64,000 nucleotides of DNA. It comes from Anaerostipes butyraticus (GTDB taxonomy: Bacteria > Bacillota > Clostridia > Lachnospirales > Lachnospiraceae). The number at the start of each line of letters is the position of its first letter. The first letter of the stretch is position 1. A model generated the notes under the pieces. The model saw only the letters and a list, made by a program, of their open reading frames with translations, did not search any database and was not told the DNA's origin. The stretch covers positions 1-64,000 of the forward strand of contig NZ_BLYI01000035.1 in NCBI RefSeq assembly GCF_016586355.1. Reading direction: 5' to 3'. A program made the translations under genes and the position numbers. Positions 28,664-36,694 of the stretch are shown piece by piece.

Positions 28664-30414
28664 TACTGCTCACCTCCGTTCTCATCAAAATCTCCTCCGC
28701 CCTTTGTCTGAGCTTCATAAACTTCCCGATAAATCTTATTGTCTGAAAGCAGCTGTTCATGAGTTCCGATTCCATTGATTCTTCCTTCTTCCATTACAAT
28801 GATGCGGTCCGCATCCTGAACGCTGGAAATCCTCTGGGCAATGATCAGTTTCGTTGTATCCGGAATCTCTTCAAGGAATGCTTTCCGGATCTGGGCATCG
28901 GTCGCGGTATCTACCGCGCTGGTACTGTCATCCAGAATCAGAATCTTTGGTTTTTTCAGCAGAGCACGGGCAATACAGAGTCTCTGTTTCTGTCCTCCGG
29001 ATACATTGCTTCCCCCCTGCTCAATATACGTGTCATATTTGTTTGGAAATCTCTGGATGAATTCATCTGCACAGGCAAGACGGCATGCTTCCATGCACTC
29101 CTCATCCGTCGCGTTTTTATCTCCCCACCGCAGATTTTCCAGAATTGTTCCGGAGAACAGAACGTTCTTCTGCAGAACGACCGCTACCTGGTTTCTCAGG
29201 GTTTCCATATCATATTCTTTGACATTTCTTCCGCCTACCAGAACCTCTCCGCCTGTTACATCATACAGACGGCTGATCAGATTCACCAGACTGGTTTTTG
29301 CACTTCCGGTCCCTCCAATGATTCCGATCGTTTCTCCAGACGAAATCTCCAGATTAATATCTTTCAGCACCGGCTCCCTGCTGTCCTTCTGATACGCAAA
29401 ATCTACATGATGGAAAGCAATGCTTCCATCCTCAAGATCATATACAGGATGTTCCGGATTCTTCAGATCACTTTCTTCTGTCAGAATCTCTGAAATACGT
29501 TTTGCGCTGGCAGAACTCATGGATACCATAACAAATACCATGGACATCATCATAAGACTCATAAGGATATTCATGCAGTAAGTCAGAAGACTCATAAGCT
29601 CCCCTGTGGTCAGGCTGTCCGATACGATCATTTTCGCGCCAAGCCAGCTGATCAGAAGAATACATCCATATACAGTAAACTGCATCAGCGGCGCATTATA
29701 GATCAGATTACATTCTGCCTTCTTAAAAATGCGGTAAATATTGGAACTGGCCTTCTTAAATTTGTCTGTCTCCTGCTGTTCTCTCACGTACGCTTTTACC
29801 ACACGGATCCCTGCGATATTTTCCTGTACAGACGCATTCATATCATCATACTTCGGAAATGCCTGCTGAAAATATTTTGTCGCATGGTTCATAATAAAAA
29901 TCAAAATAGTTCCAAGAACAATAACGGCGATCAGATAAATGCTTGCCAGTCTCACATTGATAGAAAACGCCATGACCATAGCACAAAGCATGCTGGCCGG
30001 CGCTCTTGTGAACATTCGAAGGATCATCTGATAAGCATTCTGGATGTTGGTAACATCTGTTGTCAGACGTGTTACAAGTCCAGCAGTGCTGAATTTGTCA
30101 ATATTGGAAAATGAAAAACTCTGAATGTTATGGAACATTCCGTCCCTCAGATTCTTTGCAAGTCCGGCGGACGCAAGAGCCCCGGTCCTTCCTCCTGCAA
30201 GCCCTGCAAAAAGTCCGATGACCGCGGCGGCGATCATAACCGCTCCAACCCGGTAAATATGACCGATATCACCTGCCTCTACTCCCTCATCAATAATGGA
30301 AGCCATCAGAAACGGTATGATCGTCTCCATCAGAACTTCCAGGATCATGAAGAAAGGGGTCAGGATCGATGGTTTTTTAAACTCTTTTACTTCTCTCAGT
30401 AATGTTTTGATCAT
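28663..30414 (-). CDS. Heterodimeric ABC exporter subunit, degenerate ATPase site
   Basis: Partner half-transporter, about six membrane segments then an ATPase domain. Its motifs deviate: Walker A is GGTGSAKTSL, Walker B ends in Asp (KILILDDSTSAVD) in place of the catalytic Glu, and the switch residue is Gln (IIAQRISS). This is the known pattern of asymmetric heterodimers with one hydrolytic site. The ATG at 30414 matches the usual family N terminus (MIKTLLREVKEFKK) and has AGGAGG 12 bases upstream; an ATG at 30438 lacks a site. The protein is 583 aa. A structured leader with a short ORF precedes it. Confidence 0.88.
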   Translation of the reverse strand: MIKTLLREVKEFKKPSILTPFFMILEVLMETIIPFLMASIIDEGVEAGDIGHIYRVGAVMIAAAVIGLFAGLAGGRTGALASAGLAKNLRDGMFHNIQSFSFSNIDKFSTAGLVTRLTTDVTNIQNAYQMILRMFTRAPASMLCAMVMAFSINVRLASIYLIAVIVLGTILIFIMNHATKYFQQAFPKYDDMNASVQENIAGIRVVKAYVREQQETDKFKKASSNIYRIFKKAECNLIYNAPLMQFTVYGCILLISWLGAKMIVSDSLTTGELMSLLTYCMNILMSLMMMSMVFVMVSMSSASAKRISEILTEESDLKNPEHPVYDLEDGSIAFHHVDFAYQKDSREPVLKDINLEISSGETIGIIGGTGSAKTSLVNLISRLYDVTGGEVLVGGRNVKEYDMETLRNQVAVVLQKNVLFSGTILENLRWGDKNATDEECMEACRLACADEFIQRFPNKYDTYIEQGGSNVSGGQKQRLCIARALLKKPKILILDDSTSAVDTATDAQIRKAFLEEIPDTTKLIIAQRISSVQDADRIIVMEEGRINGIGTHEQLLSDNKIYREVYEAQTKGGGDFDENGGEQ

Positions 30415-30439
30415 CTGATTTTGACTCCTCCTTTTCATA

Positions 30440-30481
30440 CTATTTTCGTTTAAAAAACATCCCTGTCTGCCGACGCCTCAT
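30440..30481 (-). CDS. Possible 13-residue leader peptide
   Basis: ATG at 30481 opens a 13-codon ORF, MRRRQTGMFFKRK, ending in TAG 25 bases before the exporter start codon. GAGG lies 4 bases upstream. The ORF lies across the 3' part of a terminator-like hairpin, as in leader peptides that control attenuation. Its size makes chance occurrence possible. Confidence 0.35.
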   Translation of the reverse strand: MRRRQTGMFFKRK

Positions 30482-30506
30482 AAGGCCTCAGCAAATGGAA
30501 TGTTTT
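30454..30506 (-). promoter_or_regulatory. Possible attenuator structure before the ABC exporter
   Basis: On the minus strand AAAACATTCC (30506-30497) can pair with GGGATGTTTT (30463-30454), ten pairs with one G-T, followed by more T. An inner hairpin at 30469-30492 (GCTGAGGCCT/AGGCGTCGGC, TATG loop) lies in its loop. The predicted transcript begins near 30503, so the structure occupies nearly the whole leader. Confidence 0.45.
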
Positions 30507-30509
30507 CTA

Positions 30510-30538
30510 ATCATATCATACTATATTTTATTTGTCAT
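30510..30538 (-). promoter_or_regulatory. Likely promoter of the ABC exporter operon
   Basis: On the minus strand ATGACA (30538-30533) and TATGAT (30515-30510) are 17 bases apart in AT-rich DNA. Confidence 0.5.
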
Positions 30539-30599
30539 TGATAAATTTAGTTTCCGAACAATTTGTTTTCAAACAATATTTTTCTATATATTTTGTTAT

Positions 30600-31358
30600 C
30601 TATACAATAAACAGCTTTATACATGCAATTCCTATGGAACCTGCCGCTACGATCCGTTTCAGCAGCGTCTGGTTAATCTTCACCGCATTCCTGCTTCCAA
30701 AGATCACTCCAATGCCATGGCTTATGACAATCACTGCCAGCATCACAGCCATATGATCCATGGAATCTGTATTGGCAAGATACCCTGCCGCCGATGGAAC
30801 CGCAATAAAAATCGAATTAAACAGCGACATTCCCACAGCCGTATGCGGCGGAAATCCCATCAGGGTCAGAAGGGGCATAACGAGCACCGGGCCGCCCGCT
30901 CCGGACGCGGCACATACAGCTCCGGTTACCGCTCCTAAAAGCAGATATCCGATCCACCGGCTTCTGCTTTTTCCTGTATTCCTGCGCCGGGCTGTTTTCT
31001 CTTTGGACTCCTTTCTGAGAAGAATGGAAATTCCGGACAGCAAAACCACCACATACAGGATGATCTTGATCATCTCCTCAGGGATCAGAAGATTGATCCG
31101 CACTCCTGCCAGGGCTCCCGCAAAACTGCCTATGGACAAAACTGCCGCTGCTGCCACTTCCAGTTTCCCGTTTTTATAATAGGAAACCGATCCCAGGACT
31201 CCGGAAACAAGAAATGCCGTGAAACTTAAGGCAAGGGCTTCCACCGCCGGCATCCCCATAAATCCTGTATAAAACATAGGCAGAAGAAATCCTGCGATCC
31301 CTGTCAATCCGATACAGATTCCTACCAGTAAATTTACTGCTGCTGTTAATATCAACAT
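30600..31358 (-). CDS. TSUP family membrane transporter (TauE/SafE type)
   Basis: A 252 aa membrane protein with about eight hydrophobic segments and the two-repeat TSUP pattern; the N-terminal GICIGLTGIAGFLLPM and the central GAVTGAVCAASGAGGPVLVMPLL are the typical Gly-rich pore signatures. Family members export or import sulfite, sulfonates or small carboxylates. It overlaps the upstream amidohydrolase gene by 7 bases and is the last gene of the operon. The substrate is unknown; perhaps a product of the amidohydrolase. Confidence 0.87.
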   Translation of the reverse strand: MLILTAAVNLLVGICIGLTGIAGFLLPMFYTGFMGMPAVEALALSFTAFLVSGVLGSVSYYKNGKLEVAAAAVLSIGSFAGALAGVRINLLIPEEMIKIILYVVVLLSGISILLRKESKEKTARRRNTGKSRSRWIGYLLLGAVTGAVCAASGAGGPVLVMPLLTLMGFPPHTAVGMSLFNSIFIAVPSAAGYLANTDSMDHMAVMLAVIVISHGIGVIFGSRNAVKINQTLLKRIVAAGSIGIACIKLFIV

Positions 31359-32665
31359 CCTGCGGTATCCTTCCTTTCCATATAGGCTGCCGCTTCTGCC
31401 AGGATTTTCTCCTCATCCAGAGTCAGCACCTGACGGTCTTTCATTAGGATCTGTCCTTCCACGACACAGTCGCACACATCTCCGGCTGCTGCGCATTCCA
31501 GAAGGGTATTAACCAGATTTCCGGTCGGATAAAGATGCGGCTGCATCAGACGAATGGTAATAAAATCTGCTTTTGATCCTTGTTCTATCTTTCCGCCATT
31601 CTCATCCATCAGACGATATCCTTGTTCTGTTGCCATAGAAAGAATGGTTTTTGCCGGCATAACCGCCGGATTCTGAACCGGCACTCCCCAGGCAGCATTC
31701 ATCACAGACCGGAAAATCTTCATTTCATTCCAAAGACTCAGTCCCCCGTGGGCCGCTCCGTCAGTTCCCAGTCCCACACAGATCTTTCTCTGCAGCAAGG
31801 CTGTCGTATCCGGTACGCCTTTTCCACAGTTGCTGAACGGGCAGTGGCACACTCTGACCTGATTTCTCTCTAAAATATCTTTTTCATTTTCCGATAAAAG
31901 AATACTGTGCGCGCTGATAAAATGTTCATTCAGGATTCCCAGTGATTCCAGATATTCCAAAGGACGCATCTGTTTTTTCTGCAGATAAACATTGATCTCA
32001 TTAGGATATTCGTTCATATGCGCCTGCAGAAGAGTTCCTCTTTCTCTGGAACGCTCTGCCGCTTTCAGAATCAGATCTTCTGAACAGGAAATCAGTGACC
32101 GCAGGGAATAAGCGACCTTCAAATTTCCTTTTCCATTGTATCCATCATACAGACGGTCGGTCTGCCTGACAGCTTCTTCCATTGTATGCTCAATACTGTC
32201 TGGAAGACCTTTTTCATCCATGGTCGAGGCGGAAAGAATTCCTCTTAATCCGGATGCCGCATATACTTCGGCTGCCGCTTCCATATGATAGCTTCCTGCG
32301 TCCATAAACGCCGTTGTTCCTGATTTTATCATTTCCAGCGCAGCCAGTTTTGCGCTTAATTCCATTTTTTCATCGGTGAGGGTGCTTTCAAACGGGAGCA
32401 TGATCCTGGTCCAGATCATCGGAAGCTCATCCAGGATTTTTCCCTTCAGCAGCTGCTGCCCTGTATGCATATGGCAGTCTGCCAGTCCCGGCATCAGAAG
32501 TTTCCCGCTTCCATCGATCCATTCTTTCCCTTCGGCATTTCTGTCCTCTTTCTGGAACGGCCGGATTTCCACGATCTTCCCGTCTGCTGTCTGAATCGTC
32601 TGATGTTCTCTGATCGTCATATCCGGCATCAGTACAGACGCATCCGCAACCATCAAATTCTTCAT
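31352..32665 (-). CDS. Amidohydrolase family protein (deaminase-like, TrzA/SsnA group)
   Basis: A cytosolic metal-dependent hydrolase of 437 aa. Metal ligands are the HxH in LADCHMHTGQQLLKG (about residue 67), a His in LLQAHMNEYP, a later His in ISAHSILLS, and an Asp in VGLGTDGAAHGG. The group deaminates or dechlorinates guanine, adenosine, SAH, triazines and similar rings; the exact substrate cannot be assigned. It lies in an operon between two membrane proteins of unknown function and a TSUP carrier, which suggests uptake of a substrate and export of a product. Confidence 0.85.
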   Translation of the reverse strand: MKNLMVADASVLMPDMTIREHQTIQTADGKIVEIRPFQKEDRNAEGKEWIDGSGKLLMPGLADCHMHTGQQLLKGKILDELPMIWTRIMLPFESTLTDEKMELSAKLAALEMIKSGTTAFMDAGSYHMEAAAEVYAASGLRGILSASTMDEKGLPDSIEHTMEEAVRQTDRLYDGYNGKGNLKVAYSLRSLISCSEDLILKAAERSRERGTLLQAHMNEYPNEINVYLQKKQMRPLEYLESLGILNEHFISAHSILLSENEKDILERNQVRVCHCPFSNCGKGVPDTTALLQRKICVGLGTDGAAHGGLSLWNEMKIFRSVMNAAWGVPVQNPAVMPAKTILSMATEQGYRLMDENGGKIEQGSKADFITIRLMQPHLYPTGNLVNTLLECAAAGDVCDCVVEGQILMKDRQVLTLDEEKILAEAAAYMERKDTAGC

Positions 32666-32680
32666 ATCAATTCCTCCTGA

Positions 32681-33127
32681 TTATATCGTTCCCGTTATTT
32701 TCATGACGATCTGAGCGATCAGCGCAGATCCCAGAAAAGTTCCTGTCATAACGAAAATTCCGATCAGGATCATTTTCCATCCCTGTTTCAGAAAAGATTT
32801 GATCTGTCCGCTGATGGACATTCCCGCATAAGCTCCTACCATTGTCAACGGCGCTGTAAAATTGATTTTTCCTGCTGCCTCAATGACAAATTCTCTGGCA
32901 GGTGAAATCGGGCATGCAGCCAGCAGACCGATCAAAGACACATAGGCAACGATCGGAAGCTGCAGAGGCACCAGTTTATGCACTGCAACACCGAGGACAG
33001 AAATCAGGAGCAGCACTCCGATTCCCGGAAGGGAATCCATAAACCCGACATCAAATCCGACAAAATTCGCCAACGCGATTCCAAGCCCTGACAACAGGAA
33101 CAAAAAAATCCACTCTACGTATCTCAT
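32681..33127 (-). CDS. Small integral membrane protein, partner of the DUF3100-like protein
   Basis: Function not recognised. The 148 aa protein is almost all hydrophobic, with about four or five membrane segments; distinctive stretches are GFDVGFMDSLPGIGVLLL and APLTMVGAYAGMSISGQIK. Its start overlaps the stop codon of the DUF3100-like gene by four bases (ATGA), so the two are probably made together and may form one transporter. It is followed after 15 bases by the amidohydrolase gene. Confidence 0.75.
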   Translation of the reverse strand: MRYVEWIFLFLLSGLGIALANFVGFDVGFMDSLPGIGVLLLISVLGVAVHKLVPLQLPIVAYVSLIGLLAACPISPAREFVIEAAGKINFTAPLTMVGAYAGMSISGQIKSFLKQGWKMILIGIFVMTGTFLGSALIAQIVMKITGTI

Positions 33128-33984
33128 GATCTATCTCCCTTTCCTTTTGCTCTCTTTTCCACTCTCTGATCTGCGATTCTTCCCAGTTTTGGTTCCAGTT
33201 TCCGATACAGAAAATTACATAATGGTATTCCCAGGAAAATCGTCATATAAATACCATCAATTCCCGATATGGTCTCACTGGCACTGGCCAGCGCGGAAAT
33301 CTGATCCGCCATTGCCGGATAAATTTCTGCCAGAGACGCCGTTGCGCTTGCCATCATGATTCCGGCTCCTACTCCGGACGCCATTCCGAGAGCATACGGA
33401 TGGAAAATTCCAAGAACCGCAATAACAGAAACCATAAATCCAAAATAGATGGTTCCTACCATTCCGCCGACAATATAAATAGAAAGACTTCCTCTTGCCT
33501 CCGGTGAATCCGGTCCATACATATCTGTAATCAGCGCAAGATTGGATTCCCGGTTAATGGAATGCGTTGCTCCAACAGACTCTCTTTTTAATCCAAGCAG
33601 CAGTGCCAGCGGCATTGCCAGAAGAATCGTTCCAAGATTTCCAAATTCCTGCAGGATCAGCGCCGGTCCTGCGGACAGTACGACTTCCAGACTTGCGCCT
33701 GCATTAATACCAAGCTTTGCGATAAACGGGCAGATTGCCACGATAACCAGCTTGGAAGCCGCCTTTACCTGCCTGGATCCTATGATCTTCGTCACCTGAG
33801 GTCCTGATAAAATGCCCAGGATCAGAGAATAGAAAATAGGAAACAAAATAAATTTTCCGGGACCCAGCGGAATCTGAATCTGTCCGATGGAATCCGCAGC
33901 TGCAATAAAAAGCAAAGCCAGAAGATAAATTTTATATTCTGTCTTAATCCGGCTTTTCAGGGATGGATATACATAATCACCCAT
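33124..33984 (-). CDS. DUF3100-like integral membrane protein
   Basis: A 286 aa protein with about eight hydrophobic segments, resembling DUF3100 members (GPGKFILFPIFYSLILGIL, SVGATHSINRESNLALI, GMASGVGAGIMMASATASL). No transport activity is established for this family as far as I know. The ATG at 33984 follows AGGAGG by 5 bases; the in-frame ATG at 34008 lies before that site and is rejected. It heads an operon with a small membrane protein, an amidohydrolase and a TSUP carrier, and is divergent from a Crp/Fnr regulator that probably controls it. Confidence 0.7.
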   Translation of the reverse strand: MGDYVYPSLKSRIKTEYKIYLLALLFIAAADSIGQIQIPLGPGKFILFPIFYSLILGILSGPQVTKIIGSRQVKAASKLVIVAICPFIAKLGINAGASLEVVLSAGPALILQEFGNLGTILLAMPLALLLGLKRESVGATHSINRESNLALITDMYGPDSPEARGSLSIYIVGGMVGTIYFGFMVSVIAVLGIFHPYALGMASGVGAGIMMASATASLAEIYPAMADQISALASASETISGIDGIYMTIFLGIPLCNFLYRKLEPKLGRIADQRVEKRAKGKGDRS

Positions 33985-34137
33985 GATTTCCTCCTCTTCC
34001 TTTTTCATAATTTAAATACTTCAGACTCGTTTTCGTATTGTATCGGCTTTTGTATCGCAAAAAAAGGACAAATGGGACTTTTTTCGATATTTTTTTCAAT
34101 ATATAATATAATGGGAAAGAAAAAGGAGGAATCATAC

Positions 34138-34836
34138 ATGACGCTGCAGGATTTGATCCGGGAAGTTCCGGATCTGGAAACCTATCTTCGCAATATGCCG
34201 GAAAAATTATGGACGAGATATACGATTCGGGTTTATCCTCCCGGAACGATCATCCATCAAAAGGACTTCAGGCTGGAGTCTTTTGGAATCATTGCCAAAG
34301 GGGAACACCGGGTAATCAATGAATTTCAAAATGGAAATGTATATATGATAGAGAAAAATGAACCGATTGATTTTGTCGGGGAAGTAACCATCCTTGCGGG
34401 CATGGAAAAAACCTCCGTTACCATTGAAACACTGACGGAAACCACGGTCATCTATTTTTCAAGAAAAGATTTTGAAGAGTGGATTGAACAGGATATTCAT
34501 TTTCTCCGCCTTGTTTCCCGGAAGGTCGCCTTTAAACTATACCGCTCATCCTATAACCGGGGCGCCAGACTTTTCTATCCTCCTCAGTTTATTCTGCTGG
34601 ACTACATTTTAAAAGCTGCCCATACACTGGACATCGAACACAAAAAACAAGTGGTCATCCGCAAGACGCGGCAGGAACTCTACGAAGAATGCGGCATCAC
34701 TGTTAAAACACTGAACCGTACCATAAAAAAACTCAAGGAAGACGGCATCATCTCCACACAAAAAGGAAAGATCGCCATGTCCCTTGAGCAGTTTCGCTTA
34801 GGAAGAAAGAAAATCCACCATTATGTCGACAACTGA
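34138..34836 (+). CDS. Crp/Fnr family transcriptional regulator
   Basis: A 232 aa regulator: cyclic-nucleotide-binding-type beta barrel (residues 15-135; VYPPGTIIHQKD, then EPIDFVGEVTILAG) and a C-terminal winged helix (about 175-225; TRQELYEECGITVKTLNRTIKKLKEDGII). There is no cysteine cluster like that of Fnr. The ATG at 34138 has GGAGG 8 bases upstream and lies after a TATAAT-rich promoter region; an in-frame ATG at 34072 has none. Divergent placement suggests control of the DUF3100/amidohydrolase operon. The ligand is unknown. Confidence 0.87.
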   Translation: MTLQDLIREVPDLETYLRNMPEKLWTRYTIRVYPPGTIIHQKDFRLESFGIIAKGEHRVINEFQNGNVYMIEKNEPIDFVGEVTILAGMEKTSVTIETLTETTVIYFSRKDFEEWIEQDIHFLRLVSRKVAFKLYRSSYNRGARLFYPPQFILLDYILKAAHTLDIEHKKQVVIRKTRQELYEECGITVKTLNRTIKKLKEDGIISTQKGKIAMSLEQFRLGRKKIHHYVDN

Positions 34837-34839
34837 AGA

Positions 34840-35727
34840 TCAGTTTCTGAATTCTTCTTCCTGATAATTTTTTATAATATGATTGTACATTGTCCGGACC
34901 GCCGGAGCCATAAATTCCGGATTCATTACCGCAAGGCCGATGATCCGGCTGGCTCTTGGTTCCGTCAGATAACAGTCCACATCATATGGAATATCTCTCA
35001 TGACCAGTTCCGGCATCAGACAGATTCCGAATCCTTTCTCTACAAGGGCTACCGTGGACAGATCGTCCACCACATGATAATTCGACTGCACCCGAAGAGA
35101 ATTCTCTTTAAGGAAATTCTGTATATCCGCATCCGTACTGTCCCTCTGGGTTACAAACTGGTGATGCTTCATCTCCTCGATTCCTATGGATTCCCCCGGA
35201 CTTTCTTTTTTCGCTCCCTTCGGCAGTACACACAGCAGGGGATCCCGGTACAGCGGAACGATCGGAATATCCTTCGCGCTGGATACTGACAAAAATCCCA
35301 GATCCACCACGCCCCGCTTCATCCATAAAAACACGTCCTCATAGGTTCCCTGAAACACTTCCATCTCGATTTTCTCATATTTTCTCCGAAACGAATGAAG
35401 AATCTCAGGAAGCCAGCTGGTACATACACTGGAAAATACTCCGATTTTCACTTTCCCCTGTTTTAAACCATTCAAATCCGCAATCATCTGCTGCAGACTT
35501 TCATCGCTGTTTAACACCCCATTTACATAGGGCAGGAGTTTCTCCCCATAATTGGTAAGAGAAACTCCTGATTTGCTTCTGGTCAGTACGGAAAATCCAA
35601 GTTCATTTTCCATGGATGAGATTGTATGGCTGATTGCTGATGGCGTTAATCCCAGACGGTCGGCTGCTTTTTGAAAGCTTCCCGCTTCTGCGATCGTCTT
35701 AAACACCTGGTATGTCAATAATGTCAT
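34840..35727 (-). CDS. LysR family transcriptional regulator
   Basis: A 295 aa regulator with the N-terminal LysR HTH (FKTIAEAGSFQKAADRLGLTPSAISHTISSMENELG, residues 7-42) and a C-terminal periplasmic-binding-like sensor domain from about residue 90. It lies only 15 bases downstream of porB on the same strand, so it may be cotranscribed with the oxidoreductase operon and regulate it. The effector is unknown. It converges with the Crp/Fnr gene, with 3 bases between them. Confidence 0.9.
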   Translation of the reverse strand: MTLLTYQVFKTIAEAGSFQKAADRLGLTPSAISHTISSMENELGFSVLTRSKSGVSLTNYGEKLLPYVNGVLNSDESLQQMIADLNGLKQGKVKIGVFSSVCTSWLPEILHSFRRKYEKIEMEVFQGTYEDVFLWMKRGVVDLGFLSVSSAKDIPIVPLYRDPLLCVLPKGAKKESPGESIGIEEMKHHQFVTQRDSTDADIQNFLKENSLRVQSNYHVVDDLSTVALVEKGFGICLMPELVMRDIPYDVDCYLTEPRASRIIGLAVMNPEFMAPAVRTMYNHIIKNYQEEEFRN

Positions 35728-35742
35728 ATATATCCTCTCTTT

Positions 35743-36684
35743 TTACCGATTGCACTTATACAGCAGATCTTCCCATCTTCGATCCACCTCTGCCTGGAAC
35801 TGCTCGATCAGATGCTCATTTCCAGGTTTGAATAAATGTTTGAACCGTCCCTGTGGTCTTAAGAAATCTTCAATTGGAAGTTTCTTTTTCGGCTCATAGG
35901 TCAGTCTCCACTTTCCATGTTCTACTTCAAACATCGGCCAGTAGCATGTTTCCACCGCAAGACGGCAGATTTCCATAATATCCTCCGTCGGATATCTCCA
36001 TCCTCTCGGGCATGGCGTCATAATATTCAGGAAGCTGGCTCCTTCTGTATAAATCGCTTTTTCCGCCTTCTGATGCAGGTCGTTAAAGTTTAAAGTGAAA
36101 GTGCTCTGCCCTACATAAGCCACATCATGATCCGCGATAATACTTGCAAGATCTTTTCTGTTCTGCATCTTTCCATCGGAACATTTTCCAGCCGGTGTCG
36201 TTGTCGTATCCGCAAATCTCGGCGTTGCGGAAGACCTTTGGATTCCGGTATTCATATATGCTCCGTTATCATAACAGACATAGACCATATCATGGCCCCG
36301 TTCCATTGCCCCGGATAAGGACTGAAATCCGATATCATAGGTTCCGCCGTCCCCTCCAAACGCAATGAATTTAAAATGTTCATCTTCCGGCAGTTTCCCT
36401 TTCTTCTTCAGAACCTTATATGCCGTTTCCACTCCGCTTAAAGTTGCCCCTGCATTTTCAAATGCATTATGGATATAGCTGTCTTCCCATGCGGTGTACG
36501 GATACATGAAAGAAGATACTTCCAGACATCCGGTGGCATTGGCGATCACCGCATGATCCTCCTCATGCAGCGCTCTTAAAACAGCTCTTACTCCTATGGT
36601 CGCCCCGCATCCTGCGCACATTCTGTGCCCTGGCGCCAGACGATCCTTCTTACTCATCATTTCTTTTACATTATAACTACTCAC
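35743..36684 (-). CDS. porB: 2-oxoacid (pyruvate):ferredoxin oxidoreductase, beta subunit
   Basis: Thiamine-diphosphate-binding subunit of a four-subunit oxidoreductase that decarboxylates pyruvate or a related 2-oxoacid to acyl-CoA and reduces ferredoxin. ThDP-binding features are FIAFGGDGGTYDIGFQSL and the nearby CYDNGAYMNTG; CAGCGA near the N terminus and further cysteines fit the cluster of this subunit. The 313 aa length is normal. Alpha lies immediately upstream. The substrate is probably pyruvate, from overall resemblance to PorB. Confidence 0.9.
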   Translation of the reverse strand: MSSYNVKEMMSKKDRLAPGHRMCAGCGATIGVRAVLRALHEEDHAVIANATGCLEVSSFMYPYTAWEDSYIHNAFENAGATLSGVETAYKVLKKKGKLPEDEHFKFIAFGGDGGTYDIGFQSLSGAMERGHDMVYVCYDNGAYMNTGIQRSSATPRFADTTTTPAGKCSDGKMQNRKDLASIIADHDVAYVGQSTFTLNFNDLHQKAEKAIYTEGASFLNIMTPCPRGWRYPTEDIMEICRLAVETCYWPMFEVEHGKWRLTYEPKKKLPIEDFLRPQGRFKHLFKPGNEHLIEQFQAEVDRRWEDLLYKCNR

Positions 36685-36694
36685 AGCAGTCCTC

